Source: Microbacterium sp. Clip185 | GTDB lineage: Bacteria; Actinomycetota; Actinomycetes; Actinomycetales; Microbacteriaceae | Assembly: GCF_028743715.1 (NCBI RefSeq) | Contig: NZ_CP117996.1 | Location: 3,224,001-3,288,000, forward strand | DNA length: 64,000 nt | Direction: 5' to 3' | Shown here: piece after piece, positions 26,074 through 35,482 of the stretch | How the letters are laid out: the number at the start of each line of letters is the position of its first letter | Position numbering within the stretch: the first letter of the stretch is position 1 | The notes under the pieces: model-generated | What the model was told of the DNA's origin: nothing | Database searches by the model: none | Seen by the model: the letters and a program-made list of their open reading frames with translations, nothing else | Translations under genes and position numbers: made by a program

Positions 26074-27635
26074 CGATCGACCTCCCCGGACTGCGTCTCC
26101 AGCTGCACGAGCTGAACGGGCTGCAGCAGCGCGTCCCCGATGCGGGTGCACATGTCGTACAGGGGCCCGGCGAACACGGTCAGGGCCACCGTGACGGCCA
26201 CCATACCGGCGGTCGCCGCCGTCATGACCCGGGGGATCACACGGCGCTCGGTCTGGATGCCGGCGGCCGGAGCGTTGCCGAGGTATTCGACGCGGGCCTC
26301 GACCTCGGGCTCCTCCGTGTCGTCCTCGCGCCAGAAGCCGAGGTTCCACGCGCGCATGAGCGCGTAGAGCGTGAGCAACGAGGTGACGATACCCGCCACG
26401 ATGAGGACGATCATGAGCGGGGTGCCGACCTGGGCTGCCGCGTCGAAGAGTCCGTACTTGCCGATGAAGCCCGAGAACGGGGGCAGGCCGCCGAGGTTCA
26501 CCGCGGGGATGAAGTAGAGCACCGCGATCACGGGAGCCGCACGCATGAGCCCCTTGAGCTTGAGGATCGAGGTGCTGCCCGCCCGGCGCTCGATGAGCCC
26601 GACGGCGAGGAACAGGGTCGTCTGCACCACGATGTGGTGGACCATGTAGTAGATCGTCGCGCCGATCGCCGCGGGGGTGGCGATCGCGAGCCCGAACACC
26701 ATGTAACCCACGTGGCTCACGAGGGTGAACGACAGGATTCGTTTGAGCTCGGCCTGCGCGACCGCGCCGAGCACGCCGACGATCATCGTGGCGAGGGCGA
26801 CGATCAGCAGCAGGACGTTCACGTTGCTGTCGGGGAACAGCTGCGTCTCCGTGCGGATGAGCGCGTAGACGCCGACCTTGGTCAGCAGGCCCGCGAAGAC
26901 GGCCGTGACCGGTGCGGGAGCGGTCGGGTAGGAGTCGGGCAGCCAGAACGACAGCGGGAACACGGCCGCCTTGATGCTGAAAGCCAGCAGCAGCATGAGG
27001 TGCAGAGTGAGCTGGACGTGCGACGGCAGCTCCCCCATCCGCTCGGCGATCTGTGCCATGTTCACGGTGCCGAGGGCGCCGTAGATCATGGCGATCGAAG
27101 CGAGGAAGAGGATCGAGGAGACGAGCGAGACGACGATGTAGACGATGCCGGCGCGGATGCGGGACTCGGTGCCGCCGAGGGTGATCAGCACGTAGGACGC
27201 GACGAGCAGGATCTCGAAGCCCACGTAGAGGTTGAAGAGGTCGCCCGCGATGAACGCGTTGAAGATGCCCGCCGCGAGGATGAGGTACGACGGGTGGAAG
27301 ATCGAGACCGGCGTCTCCTCGTCGCCGTCGGCCGCACCCTGGCCGACCGAGAAGAGGAGGACCGCCAGCAGCACGACGCTCGAGACCACCACCAGCAGCG
27401 CCGCCAGCCGGTCGACGTACAGCACGATGCCGAAGGGGATCGGCCATCCGCCGACGGCGACCGCGATCGGCTGGCCCGAGTCGACGACCACGAGCAGCAC
27501 CGCCGCGATGGCGAGCACCGCGGTGAGGGTCGTGATCGAGACGGCGACCTGCACGCGCCGACGTCGGCCGAACACGAGCGCGATAGCCGCGCCGATGAGC
27601 GGCAGGGTGACGAGAAGGGGAACCAGTGCGTTCAT
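26070..27635 (-). CDS. mnhD: Na+/H+ antiporter subunit D
   Basis: The 521-residue protein is a NuoN/NuoM-like proton channel subunit with about 14 spans. The conserved core includes FNLYVGFEILLVASYVLITL, the lysine-bearing FSIKAAVFPLSFWLPDSYP and FTLVSHVGYMVFGLAIA. An unusual acidic cytoplasmic loop (EDDTEEPEVEARVEYL) lies near residues 435-450. Its ATG overlaps the mnhC stop. Confidence 0.95.
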   Translation of the reverse strand: MNALVPLLVTLPLIGAAIALVFGRRRRVQVAVSITTLTAVLAIAAVLLVVVDSGQPIAVAVGGWPIPFGIVLYVDRLAALLVVVSSVVLLAVLLFSVGQGAADGDEETPVSIFHPSYLILAAGIFNAFIAGDLFNLYVGFEILLVASYVLITLGGTESRIRAGIVYIVVSLVSSILFLASIAMIYGALGTVNMAQIAERMGELPSHVQLTLHLMLLLAFSIKAAVFPLSFWLPDSYPTAPAPVTAVFAGLLTKVGVYALIRTETQLFPDSNVNVLLLIVALATMIVGVLGAVAQAELKRILSFTLVSHVGYMVFGLAIATPAAIGATIYYMVHHIVVQTTLFLAVGLIERRAGSTSILKLKGLMRAAPVIAVLYFIPAVNLGGLPPFSGFIGKYGLFDAAAQVGTPLMIVLIVAGIVTSLLTLYALMRAWNLGFWREDDTEEPEVEARVEYLGNAPAAGIQTERRVIPRVMTAATAGMVAVTVALTVFAGPLYDMCTRIGDALLQPVQLVQLETQSGEVDR

Positions 27636-28171
27636 CGCTCGCCCTCCTCGTCATCGGTGCGCCTCGCGGTGGGTCGATCGGTCGGCGCGTCGTCGCGGAT
27701 GCCGGGCACGTCGAGGCTGCCGAGCACCGTGATGGGAACGCTCGCCGCATCCACGAAGTCCGTCGTCGCGTCGTCGGCGGTGATCTCGTCCTCCATGGCC
27801 TCTTCGTCTTCCACCGCACGTCCGCGCAGCGCGATGTCCTCGACGTCGTCCTCGACGGTGTCGGCCTGGCCCAGCTGCCAGGAACGGTAGATGAGCGCGA
27901 GCAGGAACGCCGAGACCGCGAAGGTGATCACGATCGCCGTGAGCGTCAGCGCCTGGGGGAGGGGGTCGGAGAACTCCGCCGAGTCGGCGCCCTTCGCGAA
28001 GAAGGGGGCGGTTCCGGGGAAGCCCATCACGATGAGAAGCAGCAGGTTCGCGGCGTTGCCGAGCAGCAGGAAGCCGATAAGCACCCGCGTGAGGCTCCGC
28101 TCGAGCATCGCGTACACGCCGCACGCGAAGAGCACGGCCATGACGGCGATCAGGACGACGGAGACGCTCAT
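27632..28171 (-). CDS. mnhC: Na+/H+ antiporter subunit C with acidic C-terminal extension
   Basis: The first ~105 residues are a NuoK-like three-span MnhC subunit, with LIGFLLLGNAANLLLL and PLPQALTLTAIVITFAVSAF. The protein is 179 residues long, against about 115 in well-known MnhC proteins. The extra C-terminal ~70 residues are strongly acidic (DDVEDIALRG, EDEEAMEDEI) and then Arg/Asp-rich, and should project into the cytoplasm. Both ends overlap neighbours by ATGA. Confidence 0.93.
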   Translation of the reverse strand: MSVSVVLIAVMAVLFACGVYAMLERSLTRVLIGFLLLGNAANLLLLIVMGFPGTAPFFAKGADSAEFSDPLPQALTLTAIVITFAVSAFLLALIYRSWQLGQADTVEDDVEDIALRGRAVEDEEAMEDEITADDATTDFVDAASVPITVLGSLDVPGIRDDAPTDRPTARRTDDEEGER

Positions 28172-31071
28172 CGGGCACCCGCCCCCTGCTGCTCCAGCTG
28201 GAGCTTCTGGCGGTCGACCTCGGCGCCGAGGCTGCGGAGCACGTCGAGCACGAGTCCGATGACGACGAGGTACACGCCGATGTCGAAGATCGTCGAGGTC
28301 ACGAACTCCACATGGCCGAGCACGGGGATCGTGGCGTCGAACCAGGTGCTGGTCAGGGGGTCCACGCCGAAGAACAGCGGCACGACGGCGGTTCCGACGG
28401 CGAGCAGCATGCCCACCCCGAGCAGACGCCCCGCATCCGTCGGCGCCGCGGCGCCGAGCTCGTAGCGGCCGCCGGCGACGTAGCGCATGACGAGCGCCAT
28501 TCCTGCGATCAGGCCACCCGCGAACCCGCCGCCGGGAAGGTTGTGGCCGGCGAAGAGCACGTACAGCGAGACGATGATGATCGAGTGGAACAGGATCCGC
28601 ACCACGACCTCGAGCAGGATCGAGCGGTTCTCCGGCTTGACCTTCGCGCCTCCCACGAGCCACGCACGGCGACCGCTCTCGCCGGCGCCCTGGGGGCGCA
28701 GCCCCTCCGACGTCTCGAGCAGCGGACGGCGGCGGGGGAGGCGGGGAAGCGGCTTCGTGAAGTCGGAGAGCGTGTCGGAGCGGTGGGTGACGAACACGAG
28801 TGAGGCGACGCCGGTGGCCGCGAGGATGAGCACCGACAGCTCGCCCATCGTGTCCCAGCCGCGCAGGTCCACGAGGGCGACGTTCACGACGTTGCGCCCG
28901 TGGCCCTTGTCGTAGGCGAGTTCCGGGAAGGCGAGCGAGATCGGCGCCTCGACGCGCGCGGAGGTCGCGACGACCGCGACGAAGGCCATCGTGAGACCGA
29001 CGGCGCCGGCGAGCACCGCGCGGGCGACCGGCGCGACCGAGGCGTTGTGATCGCCCATCCGCGCCGGGATGCGGCGCAGCACGAGGGCGAATGCGATCAG
29101 CGTGACGGTCTCGATGAGGATCTGCGTCAGCGCGAGATCCGGGGCGCCGCTCGTGGCGAACAGCACGACCATGCCGAGACCCGTCACCGAGACCAGCACG
29201 ACGCCCGTGTAGCGCTTGCGTGCTCGCACCGCGATGATGCCCGCGACGATCATGATCGGGGCGACGAATACCTGGGTGGGCGACTGCCACGCATCCAGCT
29301 GCGCGCGCCACTCGGGAGCGGCGAACAGGGTGACGCCCTGCGAGACGACGAACACGACGAAGATCGTGCCCACGTAGACCGGCAGCGAACCGCGCTGCGT
29401 GAGAGTCGTCGTCCACACCGAGATGCGGGCGATGACACGCAGGACCGCGTTGTAGGCATCGGCGGCGGTGAACGGGAGCACCCGGCGACGCTCGGCCCAG
29501 CGCACCTTCAGAGCGAACCAGAACAGGAAGGCGCCCACCGCCAGCGTGCCGAGCGAGAGGAACAGTGCGGGCTCGAACCCGTGCCACAGCGCCAGGTGCG
29601 TGGCCTTCTCGCCGGCGGCCGGGGCGAGCTCGGCGTATCGCGCGAACGCGGTGTCGACCCAGGGCGCGGCGAGCCCCGACACGAGGGTGAGGCCCGAGAG
29701 GATGACCGGCGCTGCGAGGAAGCCGACGGGCGGATCGGGCCAGTCGGTGCGCTCGCGCGCCGCGCCGGACGCATCCTTCTTGGTCCAGAACGCACCCCAG
29801 ACGAAACGGATGCCGTACGCCGCCGTCAAGGCAGATCCGATCAGGATGCCGATGAGGGCGACCGTCGCCCACACCGATCCGTCGTCGAGGAACGCCGCCA
29901 GGGCGGACTCCTTCGCGACGAAGCCGATCGTGGGGATGAACCCGGCCATGGAGGCGACGGCGATGATCGAGAAGGTCGCGAGCGTCGGTGCTTGCCGGCC
30001 CACTCCGGAGAGCTCGTTGATGTCGCGCGTGGACAGCTGGCGGTCGATGACGCCGACGACGAGGAACAGCGATGACTTGAAGAGGGCGTGGCTCAGCAGG
30101 AGCGCGAGCCCGGCGAGCGCCGCCTCGCGCGTCCCGAAGCCGAGCACGACCGTCAGGAAGCCGAGCTGGCTCACCGTGCCGAAGGCCAGGATGCGCTTGA
30201 GGTCCGACTCGCGCAGGGCCTGCACGCCGCCGAGCAGCATCGTGAACACACCGAGGCACACGATGATCGGACGCCACGGATCGGCGTCCGCGTAGACGGG
30301 GGCGAAGCGGGCGATCAGGTAGATGCCGGCCTTGACCATCGCCGCCGCGTGCAGGTAGGCGCTGACGGGCGTGGGCGCAGCCATGGCTCCGGGGAGCCAG
30401 AAGTGGAAGGGGAAGATCGCGGACTTGCTCAGCGCTCCGACGAGCAGCAGCACGAGAGCGGCGTTGACGACGGGACCGGTGGGAGCCTCGGCGAGGATCG
30501 TCGAGATGCTGGTCGTGCCAGCCTCGACGACGATCAGCACGACGCCGATCAGCATGACGAGTCCGCCGAGGGTCGTGACCAGCAGAGCCTGCAGTGCCGC
30601 ACGGCGACTGACACCACGTGCGTGGTAGTACCCGATGAGCAGATACGACAGCACGCTCGTGATCTCCCACAGCATGACCAGCACGACGATGTCGTCGGTG
30701 AGCACGAGACCGTACATGGCTCCCGCGAAGGCGAGGAGCACGGCGGAGAACTGGCCGAGGCCCTCGCGCTTTCCCGCGAAGTACCAGCGGCAGTAGAGCA
30801 TGACGAGCGCTCCGACGCCGGTGACGATGAGCGTCAGCACCCAGCTGAGCATGTCCATCCGCATCGAGAGCTCGATGCCGAGCGAGGGCATCCACTCGTA
30901 TGTCTCGAAGGGAATGCCTCCCGACAGCACCTGCGGCGCAAGCCACAATGTGTGGCCGAAGGCGATGATCGGCAGCAGCGCCGCCACGGCGAACGCGCGA
31001 GCCCCGAGGCGGGAGACGAGCCACGGGAGCAACAGCGGAACGAGGGCGAACGCAGCGAGGAGTACCAGCAA
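28168..31071 (-). CDS. mnhA: Na+/H+ antiporter subunits A and B fused
   Basis: The 967-residue protein combines a NuoL-like MnhA domain (residues ~1-780) with an MnhB domain (from ~820). The NuoL-like part shows FPFHFWLPGAMAAPTPVSAYLHAAAM, where the lysine of MVKAG follows. The MnhB part includes FAGHNLPGGGFAGGLIAGMALV. Fusion of A and B is known in several actinobacteria. The start is TTG 31071, preceded at good spacing by GAGGAGG; no better ATG or GTG is available. It is the first gene of the six-gene operon. Confidence 0.93.
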   Translation of the reverse strand: MLVLLAAFALVPLLLPWLVSRLGARAFAVAALLPIIAFGHTLWLAPQVLSGGIPFETYEWMPSLGIELSMRMDMLSWVLTLIVTGVGALVMLYCRWYFAGKREGLGQFSAVLLAFAGAMYGLVLTDDIVVLVMLWEITSVLSYLLIGYYHARGVSRRAALQALLVTTLGGLVMLIGVVLIVVEAGTTSISTILAEAPTGPVVNAALVLLLVGALSKSAIFPFHFWLPGAMAAPTPVSAYLHAAAMVKAGIYLIARFAPVYADADPWRPIIVCLGVFTMLLGGVQALRESDLKRILAFGTVSQLGFLTVVLGFGTREAALAGLALLLSHALFKSSLFLVVGVIDRQLSTRDINELSGVGRQAPTLATFSIIAVASMAGFIPTIGFVAKESALAAFLDDGSVWATVALIGILIGSALTAAYGIRFVWGAFWTKKDASGAARERTDWPDPPVGFLAAPVILSGLTLVSGLAAPWVDTAFARYAELAPAAGEKATHLALWHGFEPALFLSLGTLAVGAFLFWFALKVRWAERRRVLPFTAADAYNAVLRVIARISVWTTTLTQRGSLPVYVGTIFVVFVVSQGVTLFAAPEWRAQLDAWQSPTQVFVAPIMIVAGIIAVRARKRYTGVVLVSVTGLGMVVLFATSGAPDLALTQILIETVTLIAFALVLRRIPARMGDHNASVAPVARAVLAGAVGLTMAFVAVVATSARVEAPISLAFPELAYDKGHGRNVVNVALVDLRGWDTMGELSVLILAATGVASLVFVTHRSDTLSDFTKPLPRLPRRRPLLETSEGLRPQGAGESGRRAWLVGGAKVKPENRSILLEVVVRILFHSIIIVSLYVLFAGHNLPGGGFAGGLIAGMALVMRYVAGGRYELGAAAPTDAGRLLGVGMLLAVGTAVVPLFFGVDPLTSTWFDATIPVLGHVEFVTSTIFDIGVYLVVIGLVLDVLRSLGAEVDRQKLQLEQQGAGAR

Positions 31072-31143
31072 ACGCGGCCTCCTCGTGGTCGTCGGGGCTC
31101 CGTGGCAGACGGAACCACCCAGGCGATCGGGGTGTCGCTCTCT

Positions 31144-31149
31144 ATTCTA
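31144..31149 (-). promoter_or_regulatory. Candidate -10 element of the mnh operon
   Basis: TAGAAT on the minus strand, 72 bases before the TTG start of mnhA, would give a leader of about 65 nucleotides. No clear -35 is seen. Confidence 0.4.
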
Positions 31150-31158
31150 AGGGGCGGA

Positions 31159-32223
31159 TTACGCGCCCGGCGCCACGGCCGAAGAAACCGGCCCTGTCGT
31201 ATTACCCGGGCGGAACACAGAGGTCAGCAGGATGTCGGGGGGCACGACGCCCTCGAGCATCGCCGACACGGCGATGCCTGCCGCTCGTCCCTTCTCCGCC
31301 GCCGGCTGCACCATCGTGGTCAGTGTGAGGGGAGCGACGCCGTCGATCGAGACCCCGTCGAACCCGGTCACGCTGACGTCTTCGGGCACGCGGAGCCCGG
31401 CATCGTGCACGGCGCGGATGATGCCGGCGGCCAGCACATCGCTCTGGGCGAGGATCGCCGTCGGTCGCTCGCCCGGCGCCATGAGGATGGCGCGGCCCGC
31501 CGAGTAGCCCTCGTCGATCAGGCTCGCCCCCGCGGCGTACACGCGGGCGGCGTCGAACACGTCGAGGGCGCCCTCCAGACGTTCGCGCGTCACGTCGACG
31601 GTGATCTGCGAGACGGCCTGCGGGTCGAACCACCCCGTGCCGTGTCCGCCTCCGACGGGAAGGGCGACCACGACGACGCGTCGGTGGCCGAGCTCTCGCA
31701 CGTGGCGGGCGATGACCGCCTGCGCGTCGTGGTTGTCCAGACGGATGCGGGGGATCCCCTCGCCGGCATCCCCCTCCACGACGACGACCGGAACACCGCG
31801 CCGCTGCAGTACCTCGAGGTCGGAGCGTAGGCGCGTGCTGCAGCCGATCAGCACGAACGCGTCGGCGGGCGCGGCAGGGAGGGCGGCGCCGCCCGACTCG
31901 TCGTCGCGCAGGAGGAGGAGGCCGCTGCCGCGCTCCGCGACGCCCTCGGCGAGCCCGTCGAGCATGATCGTCGTGACCGGATCGCGGAAGGCGGCGCGCA
32001 AGCGATCGCCGATGACGACGCCGACGACGCCCGAACGTCCGAGACGCAGCGACGCCGCCCTCGGGTCCGGTCCGGCGTAGCCCAGTTCGGCGGCCGCCGC
32101 GAGCACACGCGAGCGGGTCGCCTCGGAGACCGCTGTCTTGCCGCTGAACACCACCGACGCGGTCGAGGCGGCGACTCCCGCCTGACGGGCGACGTCGGCG
32201 ATGGTGGCACGGCGTGCGTTCAT
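31159..32223 (-). CDS. LacI family transcriptional regulator
   Basis: The 354-residue repressor has the LacI helix-turn-helix and hinge at residues 6-60 (TIADVARQAGVAASTASVVF, then TRSRVLAAAAELGYAGPDPR). A periplasmic-binding-protein-like effector domain follows, with GVVIGDRL and PEDVSVTGFDGVSIDGVAP. It is divergent from an MFS transporter gene, and a 12-bp palindrome with central CG lies between them, so it probably controls that transporter. The effector is unknown, likely a sugar or nucleoside. Confidence 0.93.
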   Translation of the reverse strand: MNARRATIADVARQAGVAASTASVVFSGKTAVSEATRSRVLAAAAELGYAGPDPRAASLRLGRSGVVGVVIGDRLRAAFRDPVTTIMLDGLAEGVAERGSGLLLLRDDESGGAALPAAPADAFVLIGCSTRLRSDLEVLQRRGVPVVVVEGDAGEGIPRIRLDNHDAQAVIARHVRELGHRRVVVVALPVGGGHGTGWFDPQAVSQITVDVTRERLEGALDVFDAARVYAAGASLIDEGYSAGRAILMAPGERPTAILAQSDVLAAGIIRAVHDAGLRVPEDVSVTGFDGVSIDGVAPLTLTTMVQPAAEKGRAAGIAVSAMLEGVVPPDILLTSVFRPGNTTGPVSSAVAPGA

Positions 32224-32261
32224 GGTCCCTCGATGCTAACCCCCCACGTCGCGACACGGAT

Positions 32262-32273
32262 CGAATCGATTCG
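32262..32273. promoter_or_regulatory. Probable LacI-family operator
   Basis: CGAATCGATTCG is a perfect palindrome with the central CG typical of LacI-family operators. It lies one base before the -10 TAGGGT of the MFS gene and 39 bases from the LacI start. Confidence 0.6.
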
Positions 32274-32274
32274 G

Positions 32275-32280
32275 TAGGGT
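32275..32280 (+). promoter_or_regulatory. Probable -10 element of a leaderless promoter (MFS gene)
   Basis: TAGGGT ends 6 bases before ATG 32287, supporting that start over the GTG at 32281. Confidence 0.5.
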
Positions 32281-32286
32281 GTGCTC

Positions 32287-33522
32287 ATGGAAACAGTGCT
32301 GTCCCGTTCCCAGGTCGCTCGGTGGCGCACCGCCGTCTTCGCCATCTTCCTCGCGAGCGGTCTGAGCATCGCCACGTGGGCGTCTCGCGTGCCCGCGATC
32401 AAGGCCGCGCTGGGCATCGACAACATCCAGGTCGGCATGTTGCTGCTGGGAATGGGCGTCGCCTCCATCCTCGGCCTGACAGCGAGCTCCGCGATCCTGG
32501 CGCGCTTCGGTGCGCGCAAGGGAATGCTCGGGGCGCTGTTCTTCGTCGTGCTCGGACTCGTCCTGATCGGCGTCGGCACCGACTATCTGCACACGTACGG
32601 GGTCGTCCTCGCGGGACTCGCGCTCTTCGGCTTCGGCAACGGCTCGCTCGACGTGATGATGAACGTCGAGGGTGCCGCCATCGAGAAGCAGACGGGCAAG
32701 ACGATCCTGCCGCTCTTCCACGCGTTCTTCAGCTTCGGCACGGTCATCGGGGCGGGGCTCGGAACGGCCGCCGCCGCCATCGCGTTCAGCGTCGTGGCGC
32801 ACACGGCGATCGTCGCCGTCGTCATCGCCGTCCTGGCCGTCGTGACGGCCTCCAACGTCCCTGTGCGAGACGTCGCGATGGACGTCGACGCGGAGGATGC
32901 GCCGAGGGGATGGGGCGAGCGCATCCGACTCGCGCTGAGTGCGTGGAAGGAGCCGCGCACGTACACGCTGGGCGTCATCATCCTCGGCATGGCCTTCGCC
33001 GAGGGCGGTGCGAACGACTGGCTTTCCCTCGCCGTCGTCGACGATCACGGAGCCGACCCGGCGCTCGGACCTGCGGCGCTGACGGTCTTCTCCGTCGCCA
33101 TGACCGTCGTGCGCGTCTTCGGCGGACCGCTGGTCGATCGCTTCGGCCGCGTCGCGGTGCTGCGCTCGCTCGCGGTGACGGCGGCCGTGGGACTCGTGCT
33201 CTTCATCTTCGCTCCCAACATGCCGCTCGTGTTCATCGGTGCGGCGCTGTGGGGAATGGGCGCATCCCTCGGCTTCCCGCTGGGCATGTCGGCCGCCGCC
33301 GACGACCCGCAGCACGCGGCGGCGCGAGTGAGTGCGGCGGCGACGATCGGTTACGTCGCATTCCTGTGCGGGCCGCCGATCCTCGGCTTCATCAGCGAGC
33401 ACATCGGCCTGCTGAACACGCTGCTCATCATCGTCGGACTGATCGTCGCGTCGGGATTCTTCTCGGGCGCCGCGCGTCCGCTGGCCGCCGCGGAGGATCA
33501 GAAGGCGCCGCGCGGTCACTGA
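32287..33522 (+). CDS. MFS transporter (YbjJ/fucose-permease-like)
   Basis: This 411-residue permease has twelve spans. The N-terminal GLSIATWASRVPAIKAALGI segment and LFGFGNGSLDVMMNVEGAAI in helix 4 are typical of the YbjJ-like subgroup of the major facilitator superfamily. The substrate is unknown. It is divergent from a LacI regulator that likely represses it, and convergent with the response-regulator gene 18 bases downstream. Confidence 0.88.
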   Translation: METVLSRSQVARWRTAVFAIFLASGLSIATWASRVPAIKAALGIDNIQVGMLLLGMGVASILGLTASSAILARFGARKGMLGALFFVVLGLVLIGVGTDYLHTYGVVLAGLALFGFGNGSLDVMMNVEGAAIEKQTGKTILPLFHAFFSFGTVIGAGLGTAAAAIAFSVVAHTAIVAVVIAVLAVVTASNVPVRDVAMDVDAEDAPRGWGERIRLALSAWKEPRTYTLGVIILGMAFAEGGANDWLSLAVVDDHGADPALGPAALTVFSVAMTVVRVFGGPLVDRFGRVAVLRSLAVTAAVGLVLFIFAPNMPLVFIGAALWGMGASLGFPLGMSAAADDPQHAAARVSAAATIGYVAFLCGPPILGFISEHIGLLNTLLIIVGLIVASGFFSGAARPLAAAEDQKAPRGH

Positions 33523-33540
33523 CCCGCCGGGGATGCGCGG

Positions 33541-34182
33541 TCACCGTCCGGCGCGGTCCCGTGCGATCGCGACGGCATGGGAGCGGCTGCGCGCCGCCAG
33601 TTTGGTGAGCACGCTCGAGACGTGCGTCTTGACCGTCGGCACGGAGATCTTCAGCAGCGCCGCGATCTCACCGTTGGAGCGCCCTTCGGAGAGTGCAGCC
33701 AGCACCTCGCGCTCGCGCGGCGTGAGCGCGTCGAGCGCCGCGGCAGCGGGGGAGACCTCCGCGTGCCGAGTCCGTTGCGCGAGCACCCGCCGGGTGACCC
33801 GCGCATCGAGCACCCCGTCGCCGCGGGCGACGCTGTGGACCGCATCCACGAGAGCCGGCGCCGAGACCGTCTTCAGGAGGAAACCGACGGCGCCGGCGTC
33901 GAGCGCCGCATCCACCAGTTCGTCCTCGTCGAAGCTCGTCAGCACGAGCACCTCGCTTGAGTCGTCCTCCCGGATGCGGCGAGTCGCCTCCACGCCGTCC
34001 ATCCCCGGCATCCGCAGATCCATCAGCACGACATCCGGTCGGAGGGCTCGAGCGTTGCGCACCGCCACCGCGCCGTCGGCAGCCTCCCCGACCACCTCGA
34101 CGCCGTGGGCGACCAGCAGGATCCGCAGCCCCTCGCGGATGGCGGCGTGATCATCCGCGAGGAGAACCCGTGGCGCGCTCAT
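33541..34182 (-). CDS. NarL/LuxR-type response regulator
   Basis: The 213-residue protein has a receiver domain with acidic D10/D11, phospho-acceptor D55 in VVLMDLRMPGMDG, and a switch Lys in FLLKTVSAP. The C-terminal LuxR helix-turn-helix has LTPREREVLAALSEGRSNGE and VKTHVSSVLTKL. The start is ATG 34182, overlapping the stop of the sensor-kinase gene. The pair is a NarL-type two-component system of unknown stimulus. Confidence 0.95.
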   Translation of the reverse strand: MSAPRVLLADDHAAIREGLRILLVAHGVEVVGEAADGAVAVRNARALRPDVVLMDLRMPGMDGVEATRRIREDDSSEVLVLTSFDEDELVDAALDAGAVGFLLKTVSAPALVDAVHSVARGDGVLDARVTRRVLAQRTRHAEVSPAAAALDALTPREREVLAALSEGRSNGEIAALLKISVPTVKTHVSSVLTKLAARSRSHAVAIARDRAGR

Positions 34183-35366
34183 CCCTGCACCACCGCGGGG
34201 ATGCGGGCTTCGACGCGCCATCCATCATCGGCGCGGGGGCCGGCATCCAGCGTGCCGCCCAAGGCCCTCGCGCGTTCGCGCAGCAGCTCGAGGCCCCAGC
34301 CGTTGCCCGCGAGCCGCGCGGGCGGCGCGGATGCTCCGCGCGAGTCCACCCGCACCGTCACCTCCCCGGACTCCTTGACGAGACGGATGCGTACCTCGGC
34401 CCCGGGGGCGTGACGAACGCAGTTCGCCAACGACTCCTGCACGATGCGCGCGACGGCCTGGTCCGCGGGAGTGCTGAGAGCTGTGTCGAGTTCGTTCTCC
34501 AGCGACACCTCCAGCCCCGCGCGGCGCGCCGCCTCGGCGAGCTCGTCGATCGAGGCGACTCCTGCCGGCGCCGCGATCTGCGCGCCGCCGTCGCGGAGCA
34601 CGGCGATCATCGTGCGCAGCGTGTCGTGCGCCTCCCGCGACGAATCGCGCACGGCTCGCAGCGCCGCGCGGTCGGCATCCGGCTCCGGCGGCATCGACAG
34701 CGCCGCCTCGGAACGAATCGCCATCGCCGCGACATGCCCGGCGACGACGTCGTGGAGCTCGCGGGCCATGGCATCGCGCTCGCCCTGCACCGCCGCATCC
34801 CGGTCGCGCTCTCCCTCGCGACGCGCATCCTCCGCCTGTTGCCGATGCAGAGCGACGAGTTCTCGCGACTGCGCGACAGCGGTGCCGTACCAGTACCCCA
34901 GTCCGCCCAGGGCGCCCAGCTGCAGAGCCACCAGGAAGCTCGCTCGCGCGTCCGCGGTGATCCACCCCGCTGCGACCGCCATGACCGCGACGACGGCGAT
35001 CATCCCGACCAGGATGCGGCGGCGGCGCTCCGTCTCGCGTGTCGCGACATAGAGGACGTCCACGGCGACGATCAGCGGCACGAGTCCGCCGAACACGAAG
35101 ACGTCGACGGCCATGATCACGACCGCGGCGATCAGTGCGGGGATCGGCCACCGGTCGCGCGCGAGCACGACGACCACGGCGGCGAGAGCGGGGATCAACG
35201 TCCACCACGGGGATGCGGCGGCGAACGCACTCGGCACGATGGCGCCCGACACCGTGAGTCCCAGTGCGCCGGCGGCGAGCGCGATCAGCAGGTAGATGAG
35301 CGCGTCGGCCGATGCCCGGTGCCGGCGTACCCAGTCCCGCAGTCGGGAGCCCTCTGCTTCGCCCAT
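34179..35366 (-). CDS. NarL-type sensor histidine kinase
   Basis: The 395-residue kinase has an N-terminal membrane domain of about five spans (residues ~22-155) with no large external sensor loop. It is followed by a short coiled segment, a HisKA_3 domain with phospho-acceptor His205 in ARELHDVVAGH, and an ATPase domain with IVQESLANCVRHA and GNGWGLELLRERARALGG. ATG 35366 is preferred over the TTG four codons upstream. Such intramembrane sensors usually detect envelope stress, for example from antibiotics. Confidence 0.93.
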   Translation of the reverse strand: MGEAEGSRLRDWVRRHRASADALIYLLIALAAGALGLTVSGAIVPSAFAAASPWWTLIPALAAVVVVLARDRWPIPALIAAVVIMAVDVFVFGGLVPLIVAVDVLYVATRETERRRRILVGMIAVVAVMAVAAGWITADARASFLVALQLGALGGLGYWYGTAVAQSRELVALHRQQAEDARREGERDRDAAVQGERDAMARELHDVVAGHVAAMAIRSEAALSMPPEPDADRAALRAVRDSSREAHDTLRTMIAVLRDGGAQIAAPAGVASIDELAEAARRAGLEVSLENELDTALSTPADQAVARIVQESLANCVRHAPGAEVRIRLVKESGEVTVRVDSRGASAPPARLAGNGWGLELLRERARALGGTLDAGPRADDGWRVEARIPAVVQG

Positions 35367-35482
35367 GCGTTCATGCAAGCACAGGCATGCGCCGGCGGCA
35401 TCCGTCGGAAGACGGAGGAGCGGGGGAGGGGGTGCGCCCTTCGCCCGATGTGCGAAAGCGGCCCTCGCCGAAGACTCGGAGA

